NCBI GenBank assembly: GCA_029060215.1
Contig: JAIDUK010000005.1
Coordinates: forward strand, 1 to 64,000
Direction of reading: 5' to 3'
Length of the DNA stretch: 64,000 nt
Source of the DNA: Alistipes sp.
GTDB lineage: Bacteria > Bacteroidota > Bacteroidia > Bacteroidales > Rikenellaceae
This document shows positions 1 through 8,901 of this stretch, piece after piece (position 1 is the first letter of the stretch; every line of letters starts with the position of its first letter). Below the pieces are notes generated by a model. The model did no database searches. It had not been told where the DNA came from and saw only the letters and a list, made by a program, of their open reading frames with translations. Made by a program: the position numbers and the translations under genes.

Positions 1-151
1 AAATAAATGCAAATAAAATGACTGTTTGTTAGGTAGTTATATGAAAAATAAATTTAAGCAAATTTAATCCCCTTGTAAGATTTTTAACATTGGTGGGGAA
101 AATGTGGGGAAAATTATATTACCTTTGTTGCAGAAAAAACACGAAGGCAAT

Positions 152-1489
152 ATGAAAGTCTCACTTATTGTAAAGAAGAGCGTCAAACGATATGACACCG
201 ATTCGCAAGCGACGATTTATGCCCGGTTGCGAGATGGTCGTAAGATTGATATGATTGCCCCGACCAGACTGACCATCAATCCCAATTATTGGGATGACAA
301 GGCGGAGCAAGTCAAGAGCAAAGTTGTCTATGATATGGATCAACGTACATTCTACAACGAGGAGACACGTCGGCTTAAAAGTTTTATTGAAAAGGAGTAC
401 AAAAGTGTCGAAGACCAACCCAAAAAGGATTGGTTGAAGATAACGCTGGATAAATACTACAATCCGAAAAAATATCAGATTGATGAGGAGGTGGTCAAGC
501 CATCACTAATTGTTCTTTTCGACGAATTTCTGGAAAAGCACAAACTCTCGGAGGTGCGCAAAAAGAATTACCGTGTAGTCAAGCGTGGATTGCAGCGGTA
601 CGAACTTTATGTGCGGATGACGAAACGCGGGCAGAAGAAATTTGCGCTGAACGTCGATGATGTTACCTCCGACATGTTGCGCGATATTTGGAACTTCTTC
701 AAGAATGAATATGTCTATTGCAAAGAGTATCCTGCCCTATATGAGTCGATTCCCGAGGCACGGATACCGCAGCCACGTGGCAGGAACACGCTGCTCGATT
801 GCTTTTCGCGCATTCGTACCTTCTTCTACTGGTGCAAGGACAACAAACGGACTACGAATACTCCGTTCGATGACTTTCCGCTCGAAGAGTGTACCTACGG
901 TACGCCTTACTACATTACGATTGATGAACGGAATAAGATTTACCGTACCAATCTGAGCCGTCATCCGCAGCTTGCCATACAGCGCGACATTTTCGTTTTC
1001 CAGTGTTTAATAGGCTGCCGTGTCGGTGACTTAATCAAAATGACCAAGAGTTGCATTATCAATGGTGCGATTGAGTATATTCCCCGCAAAACGAAAGAGG
1101 GGAGACCATTAACTGTGCGTGTACCTCTCAACGCCATGGCATTGGAAATTGTGGAGCGATACAAGCGATGTGAAGGAGATAAATTGTTGCCATTCATATC
1201 GGAACAGAAATACAATGTATCCATCAAACGGATTTTCAAAGCTGCCGGATTGAAGCGGCTGGTTACGGTCATCAACCCTACGACCCGCGAAGAAGAGAAA
1301 AAGGTGTTGTATGAGATTGCATCATCGCACCTCGCCCGACGAACTTTTGTAGGTAATCTGTACAAACAGGTGAAAGACCCGAATCTTGTCGGCGCATTGA
1401 GCGGTCATAAAGAGGGCAGCCGGGCATTCGCGCGTTACCGAGAAATCGACGAGGAGATGAAAAAAGAGTTGGTAAATTTATTGTCGTAA
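152..1489 (+). CDS. Tyrosine-type site-specific recombinase/integrase (Bacteroidetes type)
   Basis: ORF with MKVSLIVKKSVKRYDTDSQATIYARLRDGRKID N-terminal arm-binding style domain and C-terminal catalytic motifs (CLIGCRVGDL, SSHLARRTFVGNLY, LSGHKEGSRAFARY). Start probably at 152 rather than 104. Confidence 0.93.
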   Translation: MKVSLIVKKSVKRYDTDSQATIYARLRDGRKIDMIAPTRLTINPNYWDDKAEQVKSKVVYDMDQRTFYNEETRRLKSFIEKEYKSVEDQPKKDWLKITLDKYYNPKKYQIDEEVVKPSLIVLFDEFLEKHKLSEVRKKNYRVVKRGLQRYELYVRMTKRGQKKFALNVDDVTSDMLRDIWNFFKNEYVYCKEYPALYESIPEARIPQPRGRNTLLDCFSRIRTFFYWCKDNKRTTNTPFDDFPLEECTYGTPYYITIDERNKIYRTNLSRHPQLAIQRDIFVFQCLIGCRVGDLIKMTKSCIINGAIEYIPRKTKEGRPLTVRVPLNAMALEIVERYKRCEGDKLLPFISEQKYNVSIKRIFKAAGLKRLVTVINPTTREEEKKVLYEIASSHLARRTFVGNLYKQVKDPNLVGALSGHKEGSRAFARYREIDEEMKKELVNLLS

Positions 1490-1670
1490 AGGTAATTTCA
1501 TTGAGAATGCACATAAAGAACCGTCTGAGGCGTCTTCTATGAGATAAGTTTCGATAAAAACGCGCATGAATATTGCAGAATATTTCCGCGCACGCAGGAA
1601 ATTTATTCAGATAATTTCCGTTATTTAAGGAAGCTTTAATATATTTGTACCGTAAAACGTTGGACAGATT

Positions 1671-2975
1671 ATGAGAAAGGATACCATTAAGTCGTTGATA
1701 GCACTCAAACAGCAGGAGATGCCGTTCGATGTTATTCATCGGGACGAGGAGCTGCCGATAAACCGCAAGAAAATAATCACCATACCCGGTGTGCGCAGAT
1801 GTGGCAAGTCCACTTTGATGATGATAGCGATTAATGCACTTATTGAAAGCGGAGTGCCGGTTCGAAATATCCTGTGGATAGGATTCGACGACGAGCGTTT
1901 GAAGAGGATGACCTCCGATGATCTTGACGAGGTAATTGCCTCCTATATGGAGATGTATCCTGACGTGTCCATAAAAGATGTACACATGTTCTTCGATGAA
2001 ATACAGATTATCGAGGGCTGGGAGTATTTCGTTTTGCGGGTATGTAAAAGTTATTGCAAAAACATCTATATATGCGGAAGCAATGCCACGATGTTGTCTA
2101 CGGAATTGGGAACGGCGTTGCGAGGCTATCCGCTCGAATATAAAACATATCCGCTTTCGTTTAACGAATATTGCCGTTTCAAAGGAGTCGATACGGACAG
2201 TTATCTCGAACAGGACAAGGCAAAAGTCAGAAATGCTTTCGCCGAATACAATCATGCAAGTGCATTTCCGGAAGTGGTATTGACCGTATCGGAGACTGAA
2301 AAATTGCAACTCTTGAACGGCTATTTCGACACCATGCTGCTGAAAGATATTGCAGAACACTACGGGATTGCAAATTTGCCGATCCTCCGATACTTTGTCA
2401 AACGCATAATGGCGAATCTGACCAAACCGACCTCGATATTGTCGATATACAACGACATCAAATCTCAGGGTTTGCGAATAAGCAAAGACGAACTTTACCG
2501 ATGGGCCGATTATGTGTGCGATGTCTTCATGTTTATCCGCATACCCAAATATGAACGCTCTTTGGCAAAGGAACAGAGATCTCAGAAAAAATATTACTGT
2601 ATTGACAACGGGTTGCGTAGCGCCGTGCTGCTCCCGCAGAGTGACGACAACGGCAAGCTGCTGGAAAACGCCGTATTACTGCATCTGAACCGCAATCTTG
2701 GTCCGGCTGACCGTATTTTTTATTTTCAGGAGTCCGCCGAGTGCGACTTCGTAGTTCAGCGGAATGAATATGTCGATGAACTGATACAGGTTACGTGGGA
2801 TATGTCGGACGACAATACAAGAGAGCGGGAAATCAACGGTCTGTTGGAAGCATCGAAAGTAACCAAATGCGATAATCTGACGATAATAACGATTGACGAA
2901 GAAAGGTCTTTTGAGAGAAACAGCAAGACAATCCATGTCGTACCGGCTTGGAAATGGGCGCTCGGAAGGTATTGA
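1671..2975 (+). CDS. AAA family ATPase, DUF4143-like ATP-binding protein
   Basis: Walker A GVRRCGKSTLM, Walker B MFFDEIQ, C-terminal nuclease-like ECDFVV segment; TATATTTG promoter at 1640-1647. Confidence 0.85.
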   Translation: MRKDTIKSLIALKQQEMPFDVIHRDEELPINRKKIITIPGVRRCGKSTLMMIAINALIESGVPVRNILWIGFDDERLKRMTSDDLDEVIASYMEMYPDVSIKDVHMFFDEIQIIEGWEYFVLRVCKSYCKNIYICGSNATMLSTELGTALRGYPLEYKTYPLSFNEYCRFKGVDTDSYLEQDKAKVRNAFAEYNHASAFPEVVLTVSETEKLQLLNGYFDTMLLKDIAEHYGIANLPILRYFVKRIMANLTKPTSILSIYNDIKSQGLRISKDELYRWADYVCDVFMFIRIPKYERSLAKEQRSQKKYYCIDNGLRSAVLLPQSDDNGKLLENAVLLHLNRNLGPADRIFYFQESAECDFVVQRNEYVDELIQVTWDMSDDNTREREINGLLEASKVTKCDNLTIITIDEERSFERNSKTIHVVPAWKWALGRY

Positions 2976-3085
2976 CAACACACCCCGCAATAAATACACC
3001 TTTTGAAAGTAGAGATATTGCGCAAAATTCGCTTTTCTAAAAGTGTTTTATTATATTTGCAACGAAATATGTAAATTACACCGTT

Positions 3086-4291
3086 ATGGATTACGTAGAT
3101 ATTCAACCGTTGGTAAATACTTTTCACCGTAAACTCGCCGCAACCGATTTGCGGTTCAAACGTTATTTGTACGACCGCATCAACTGGGGTGTAAGGTTGA
3201 TAGGCATCAAAGGTGCACGCGGTGTAGGCAAGACAACACTGTTGCTGCAACATATCAAAGAGACTTTCGCCAATCTTGACGAGGTGCTGTATGTGTCGTT
3301 GGACAACCTATGGTTCAACAATCACAGTTTGGATGAGTTGGTGGAGTTCCTCTATACGCATGGCGTTGTAAATATCTATTTCGACGAGGTACACAAGCAT
3401 AAGAACTGGACGCAGCTGCTTAAAAACTTCTACGACAACTATCCCGATTTGAATATCGTGTACACCGGATCGGCAATGCTGGCTATCGACAATTCCAAGA
3501 CCGATTTGTCGCGCCGGCAGTCGCTCTATACGCTCAATGGCTTGTCATTCAGGGAATACCTCGAATACGAGGGCGTTGCTGTCATACCTGCGATAACTTT
3601 GGAAGAGCTGCTTGACAACCATATCGGGTATGCAATGGATGTTGCGTCGAAGATAAAGGTGCTTAAATGCTTCGACGACTATCTGAACAAAGGTTACTAT
3701 CCCTATTACAAGGAGTCGGGCGAGGATTATCTGATGCGTGTGGCAGAAGTTGCCCGGCTTGTCATCGACAGCGATATCCCCGCGGTGGAGGATATTACCT
3801 ATACGACCGTACAGAAGATAAAGAAACTGCTGATGGTTATTGCCGAGAATGTACCCCTCGAACCGAATATCAACAAACTCTCGGCGGAACTGGAATCGAC
3901 ACGTGACCAGACGCTGAAAATGCTGTATCTGCTCGACCGTGCCGCACTTCTCTGTCTGCTGACGGACAAGGTCAAGGATTACAAGCATCTGACCGGTCCG
4001 AAGAAGGTATATCTGAATAATGCCAATCTGATGCACGCTTTGTCGGGCAGAATGGCGAAAGGTACGATACGCGAAACATTCTTTGCCAATCAGGTGGGGG
4101 CAGTTTCCGCTCTGACAATGCCCAAGCAGGGCGATTTTATGGCAGACGGGAAATATCTGTTCGAGGTCGGCGGCAGCCGCAAGACCTTCGACCAGATAGC
4201 AGACCTCCCGAACAGTTACCTCGCACTGGACGATATTGAGACCGGAAGCGGCAACAGGATTCCGCTCTGGATGTTCGGCTGTTTGTATTGA
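3086..4291 (+). CDS. AAA family ATPase (DUF4143-like), second copy of the family
   Basis: Walker A GARGVGKTTLL, Walker B IYFDEVH, TGSAML sensor; own TATATTTG promoter at 3052-3059. Confidence 0.85.
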   Translation: MDYVDIQPLVNTFHRKLAATDLRFKRYLYDRINWGVRLIGIKGARGVGKTTLLLQHIKETFANLDEVLYVSLDNLWFNNHSLDELVEFLYTHGVVNIYFDEVHKHKNWTQLLKNFYDNYPDLNIVYTGSAMLAIDNSKTDLSRRQSLYTLNGLSFREYLEYEGVAVIPAITLEELLDNHIGYAMDVASKIKVLKCFDDYLNKGYYPYYKESGEDYLMRVAEVARLVIDSDIPAVEDITYTTVQKIKKLLMVIAENVPLEPNINKLSAELESTRDQTLKMLYLLDRAALLCLLTDKVKDYKHLTGPKKVYLNNANLMHALSGRMAKGTIRETFFANQVGAVSALTMPKQGDFMADGKYLFEVGGSRKTFDQIADLPNSYLALDDIETGSGNRIPLWMFGCLY

Positions 4292-4302
4292 TATTGAGAA
4301 AT

Positions 4303-5232
4303 ATGGCATGCGAGGAGTTCGAGCGGTTCAAGCAGGAGATACGGTCGTGGATGGACTGCCATCCCGACGAGTACGATGCTTTCGTAGAGGAGATGAACGG
4401 CAAATCCTTCACGGGGATTCAGCGTGTCTATATGCTGGCTATGCGTCTGGCTCCGCAGCTTATGGCAAAGGCACGACGGGAGCTTCACGGCGACCAGACC
4501 TGCGAAGAGGCGGATTTTGTCGTCGTTCTTGCCGATGAGACGCTTGCTTCGCAGTTGGTTTCGGAATTTCACAACACGGACCAATCCTCCATCGTGCCGG
4601 CGATGCTGGCTTGGCTTTATTACGGCCGATGCTACGAAACGATGGTTGAACGGCTCGAAGAGTTGATTGAGGAGAGCGAAAACAGAATCAACAAATGGCT
4701 TTGCAACCTCATGATAAAGTTCGTTATCCGCGGCAGCATTCGTAACGGAATGCGCACCCGAGAGGATTGGGAGCGTTACCGCCGTGAACGTACCATGTCG
4801 CCGCTCGATGCTGCCATAGATTCGTTGCCGCCAAAAGACAAGGAGATGTTGCAGCCCTGTCCGGCACAGAGGACAGGCATTCGGCGGTCCGACGACCGCA
4901 CTCTTTCCGCCCTTATACTTGCAGACGACAAACAACGTATCATTGAGAAGATACGCACCCGGCTGGCAAGCAAATCCACCCAGCGCGATATTGCGATGAT
5001 GAAGGTCGCACTTGAAGAGGCGGGCATAACGATGAACTGCTCCGTGCGCACCTTCCGCGATGCACTGCAAGCCGAGTTTCCCGAATATGCAATAGTCCTT
5101 GAACGGGGCATTCAGCGCTGCTACAAATTCCTGCTGGACACGAATGCTCGCACGGGCAAGCTGCAAAAGGATATCGGGGAAGACCGCATCCTTATCGACG
5201 AAATCATCCGCTACTTTACCGACGCCGAGTAG
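4303..5232 (+). CDS. Hypothetical protein of the mobile island
   Basis: Long ORF downstream of the ATPases; ATG at 4303 preferred over the TTG at 4288; no recognised domain. Confidence 0.7.
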   Translation: MACEEFERFKQEIRSWMDCHPDEYDAFVEEMNGKSFTGIQRVYMLAMRLAPQLMAKARRELHGDQTCEEADFVVVLADETLASQLVSEFHNTDQSSIVPAMLAWLYYGRCYETMVERLEELIEESENRINKWLCNLMIKFVIRGSIRNGMRTREDWERYRRERTMSPLDAAIDSLPPKDKEMLQPCPAQRTGIRRSDDRTLSALILADDKQRIIEKIRTRLASKSTQRDIAMMKVALEEAGITMNCSVRTFRDALQAEFPEYAIVLERGIQRCYKFLLDTNARTGKLQKDIGEDRILIDEIIRYFTDAE

Positions 5233-5343
5233 CCGTTAAATCCTTTTCACAAAAATTCGAGTACGATTAATACGGTTTTGAGTACGCCGAACTAATCGTA
5301 TTTCAATCATTTGAATTTCAGCGAAAATCCGCTATACTTTTGT

Positions 5344-5374
5344 GCCATCGCCCGAATCGGGGCGGTGGCTTTTT
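5344..5374 (+). terminator. Intrinsic terminator-like hairpin
   Basis: GCCATCGCCC-gaatc-GGGGCGGTGGC followed by TTTTT. Confidence 0.5.
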
Positions 5375-5431
5375 CGTTTGTAACGCTGCCACGACGAAAC
5401 GGTCCAATCATCGGCAGCAAGCGTAAAAACT

Positions 5432-5764
5432 ATGACGAATTTAATGTCGATACTTTCGACGGAGGCCGCCAACATCAAGTTGGAGGTTACAGGCGAAGAC
5501 CTCCGCCAATTTTCGGAGGAGTTGATTCGCCGTGCGGTCGGCGAGGTTGCCGACGCAATGACGGCTTTGCAGGGTAATGACCTGCTGACCAAAGAGAAGG
5601 TCAAGAGCATGTGCGGCGTGTGCGACGCCACGCTGTGGCACTGGGACAAGCGCAACTATCTCAAACCGGTGCGCGTTGGGGCGAAGGTGATGTACCGCAA
5701 TGCCGACGTGCGCAGGATTCTCGGAGTGCGGACCCCAAAATCGGACGGCCATGACAAAGAGTGA
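5432..5764 (+). CDS. Helix-turn-helix DNA-binding protein (excisionase/MerR-like)
   Basis: LLTKEKVKSMCGVCDATLWHWDKRNYLKPVRVGAKVMYRNADVRRIL is a typical HTH_17 segment. Confidence 0.8.
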   Translation: MTNLMSILSTEAANIKLEVTGEDLRQFSEELIRRAVGEVADAMTALQGNDLLTKEKVKSMCGVCDATLWHWDKRNYLKPVRVGAKVMYRNADVRRILGVRTPKSDGHDKE

Positions 5765-6943
5765 GTATGTGCGCGTAGGCACGACCTACTACAAGATGGT
5801 GAACCAGCCGCAGCTGCGCGGTGGGTCTGTTCGCAAACGCATTCCATGGAGCGTCGAGACGCTGCGTCAGGATCACGGCAGGAACTTTATTGCCGACATC
5901 CCGAAATACGACGGCTTCTGCACCGTGCCGAGCCATACAGACTACCGCGAGGAGGTAGACAATTTCTTAAATCTCTACGAGCCTATTGACCACGTTCCAG
6001 CGGAGGGTGAATTTCCGCACATCGAATCGCTGGTGCGCCACATCTTCGGTGAGCAGTACGAGCTGGGCATGGATTATTTGCAGCTGCTCTATCTGCGTCC
6101 TGTCGAGAAGCTACCTATCCTGCTACTGGTGTCGGAGGAACGCAATACGGGCAAGAGTACGTTTCTCAATTTTCTGAAAGCCATTTTTCAGGACAATGTT
6201 ACCTTCAACACAAACGACGACTTCCGCAGCCAGTTCAATTCCGATTGGGCGGGCAAGCTGCTTATTGTGGTGGACGAAGTGCTGCTCAACCGCCGCGAGG
6301 ATACCGAGCGGCTGAAAAACCTCAGCACGGCCTTACCTACAAGGTCGAGGCGAAGGGCAAAGACCGTTACGAAGTGCCGTTCTATACGAAGTTCGTCCTC
6401 TGCTCCAACAACGAGCGCAACCCCGTTTTGATTGACGCCGAGGAGACCCGTTTCTGGATCCGAAAGGTGTGCCCTTTGGAGTCCGACGACACGCAGTTTC
6501 TGTACAAACTCAAAGCGGAAATCCCAGCATTTCTCTTCTGGCTGTCCAATCGCCGGCTCTCCACGGAGCAGGAAAGCCGCATGTGGTTCCGTCCGTCGCT
6601 TATCCACACGGCCGCCCTCGACAAGATTATCCGCAACAACCGCAGCCGCGTGGAGATTGACATGTGCGAGCAGATTCTGGAAGTGATGAACGAACAGAAC
6701 ATCGGCGAATTCTGCTTCTGCATCAACGACCTGCTGTCCCTTTTGGAGAACACGCGGCACAAGGTCGAACGCTATCAGATGCGCGTCGTGGTACAGGATT
6801 TCTGGAAGCTCACGCCTGCCCCGAACGCATATACTTACGTTACCTATGAGACTGCCTACCTGCCCCAGCTGACCTACAAAGCAGCCAAGCGGACGGGACG
6901 CTACTATAAGGTAACACGCGCTTTTCTGGAAAACCTATGTTGA
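5751..6943 (+). pseudogene. Frameshifted primase/helicase-like protein (DUF5906/VirE-type ATPase)
   Basis: The 5' part (...VSEERNTGKSTFLNFLKAIF...LLIVVDEVLLNRREDTERLKNLSTA) and 3' part (LTYKVEAKGKDRYEVPFYTKFVLCSNNERNPVL...) are one protein split across frames near 6333; consistent with loss of one base. Confidence 0.8.
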
Positions 6944-7236
6944 TTTGTTGAGATGTTGGATATAAGGGAAAAGATAAACAAAATCAATATGATACGGTTC
7001 AACAACTCTCAACCGTCCGCAACATCCTGCCCGACGATGCATCTCAACAGATTTTCTCTTTTGGCCGGCACATTGTTGAGGGAAGAGGAGGTTACACGAT
7101 GCTGTGCAGGTGAACATTGCACGGCATCTCAACAATTCAACGGATTCAACAGCGGGCGGCAAGCTCCCGCTGCCAGCTGCCGAATGTGCCGCAGTGCGAT
7201 GACCACTTCTAATCCCTTCGGGGGTGTTCTTATGGT

Positions 7237-7302
7237 GAGGGTGGGCAAGCGGTGTCTGCATACGTATCCCACGTATCCCGACCTGTTGAACTGCCCACCC
7301 TC
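7237..7302 (+). other. Candidate oriT region upstream of relaxase
   Basis: Perfect 11-bp inverted repeat GAGGGTGGGCA (7237-7247) / TGCCCACCCTC (7292-7302) enclosing two tandem ACGTATCCC 9-mers (7262-7279). Confidence 0.5.
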
Positions 7303-7326
7303 CATTAACCGATAAATTTTGTAACG

Positions 7327-8073
7327 ATGATAACGAAGATACACACCAGCCGCAACGTAGCAGCGACCGTCAGTTATGTGCTGAACCCGAAGAAGCGCGC
7401 CGAAATACTCCTGTCCAAAGGCATATTCTCATTGGCGGGCGTGGAGAATATCTCCCGTGAGTTCGAGATGCAGAGCGCGCTGCGGCCCGAAGCCAAAACA
7501 AAGCTGCTTCATATCCCGATGTCATTCCACGTGCGCGACCGGGAACTGATGGAGCGTGACGGACAGGCAATCGTCCGTGAATGGCTGCGCCGCATGGAGG
7601 ACTATGGCTTCCGCTTCGACCAGTACATCGTAGTGCGTCATCACGACCAAGACCACAAGAATCCGCACTTTCATCTGGTTATCAACCTGACGCTTGCCGA
7701 CGGTCGTGCGGTCAAGACCTCTTATATCGGGAAATACGCGAAGTTAGCGTCGATGGAGGTAACACGCAACTGGGCGATGGTGGCAACCGACAATCGGATG
7801 CAGCACACGGAGTCGGGAATCGCACTGCCTAAGACGATGCAATCTGCCAATCCCGTATCGGCACGACCGGACGCCTCTTATATGGCGAATGATGTCCCCT
7901 CGACCGACGCTCCGACAGACATCGACGCCGACGCCACGTCGGGTCTCGCGGCGGCGATGATGGAACTGCTCATTCAGCCGACCGTTGTCCACACCGCAGG
8001 TGGCGGCGGAGGCTCGAAAGATGATGATGACGAGAAGAAGAACAAAACCCGAAAAAGATTTTTCAAGCTATGA
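7327..8073 (+). CDS. Relaxase/mobilization nuclease
   Basis: MITKIHTSRNVAATVSYVLNPKK start and HHDQDHKNPHFHLVIN three-histidine motif. Confidence 0.92.
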   Translation: MITKIHTSRNVAATVSYVLNPKKRAEILLSKGIFSLAGVENISREFEMQSALRPEAKTKLLHIPMSFHVRDRELMERDGQAIVREWLRRMEDYGFRFDQYIVVRHHDQDHKNPHFHLVINLTLADGRAVKTSYIGKYAKLASMEVTRNWAMVATDNRMQHTESGIALPKTMQSANPVSARPDASYMANDVPSTDAPTDIDADATSGLAAAMMELLIQPTVVHTAGGGGGSKDDDDEKKNKTRKRFFKL

Positions 8074-8720
8074 AAGTATTGAACAACGGGCGGCGCACCT
8101 ACCGCAAAGAGATACAGTTTTCCGACGAGGAGATGTCGGTAATTAGGCGCAAGGCGCAGTCGGCGAATCTGTCGCCGGCGGTTTTCATCCGCGAGGCGGC
8201 ATTGGGCAAAGAGGTAAAGGCGGCAATATTGGATGATGACCGTGCGATGTGGCGCCGTGCTTCGGAGGTGAGTCGCGGACTGCAAATCAATCTCAACCAG
8301 CTGGCGCACCGTGCGAACATCGAGGGATTGCGTCCGCTGGCGGAGGTGAACAAGGAAATGATAGCGCGTATCGACAGCTACTTCCGTACAGGTGCATGGC
8401 GGCCGTTCAACATCAACGACCTCAAACGCGGGCAGACAGCCATTGCCGAGTTGGAGAAGGAGATACGCCGACTGCGCGAACAGATGAAGGAGGAGCAGGA
8501 TGCGAAAATGGAATTCTACCTTCGGACGAAAGACGGCGATGCCGCATTCCGCCGCAAGAACAACTGCTCCGTCTACTCCGACAATGCAGGCATTCGCTGG
8601 TGGTTCAAATACCGCGACGAACCCGCCTTCGAACTCCCGCAGCGCATCATCACGAAGTATCACAACGGCGACATTTCAATCCGCGACATAATGAACTACT
8701 GGGCAGAGTATCGGCAGTGA
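8070..8720 (+). CDS. MobC-like relaxosome accessory protein
   Basis: RRTYRKEIQFSDEEMSVIRRKAQSANLSPAVFIREAALG ribbon-helix-helix-like N-terminus; 4-nt overlap with the relaxase. Confidence 0.8.
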   Translation: MKVLNNGRRTYRKEIQFSDEEMSVIRRKAQSANLSPAVFIREAALGKEVKAAILDDDRAMWRRASEVSRGLQINLNQLAHRANIEGLRPLAEVNKEMIARIDSYFRTGAWRPFNINDLKRGQTAIAELEKEIRRLREQMKEEQDAKMEFYLRTKDGDAAFRRKNNCSVYSDNAGIRWWFKYRDEPAFELPQRIITKYHNGDISIRDIMNYWAEYRQ

Positions 8721-8825
8721 ATATTCAGTCTGTACACAGCCCCCATATCAATATTTAAAGAGCAAATACGGCAGGCTTTGGTTGCGAGGACAAAATCTGA
8801 AAGGCCGCAGTCGGACGGTTAAAAA

Positions 8826-8891
8826 CGGTGGCGGAATTTCATGCGAAGCCAGGTTTGCAATGGGTTGTCGTATGAAATGGCTCCGCCACCG
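8826..8891 (-). terminator. Large terminator-like hairpin at the 3' end of the B12 locus
   Basis: CGGTGGCGGA...TCCGCCACCG arms with a second ATTTCATGCGA/TCGTATGAAAT pair; followed on the minus strand by TTTTTAACC. Confidence 0.6.
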
Positions 8892-8901
8892 TATCAGGGT
8901 C

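Larger units (their letters stand above)
93..8760 (+). mobile_element. Integrative/mobilizable island (integrase, cargo, primase-like gene, Mob genes); boundaries approximate, no att repeats identified
   Basis: Co-directional tyrosine recombinase, HTH, primase-like, relaxase and MobC-like genes, ending at the opposite-strand chromosomal B12 locus. Confidence 0.75.

Noticed and set aside
1-8830. Flanking direct repeats (attL/attR) of the mobile island
   Set aside because: No convincing identical sequence was found between the window start and 8720-8830; the left end may lie outside the window.
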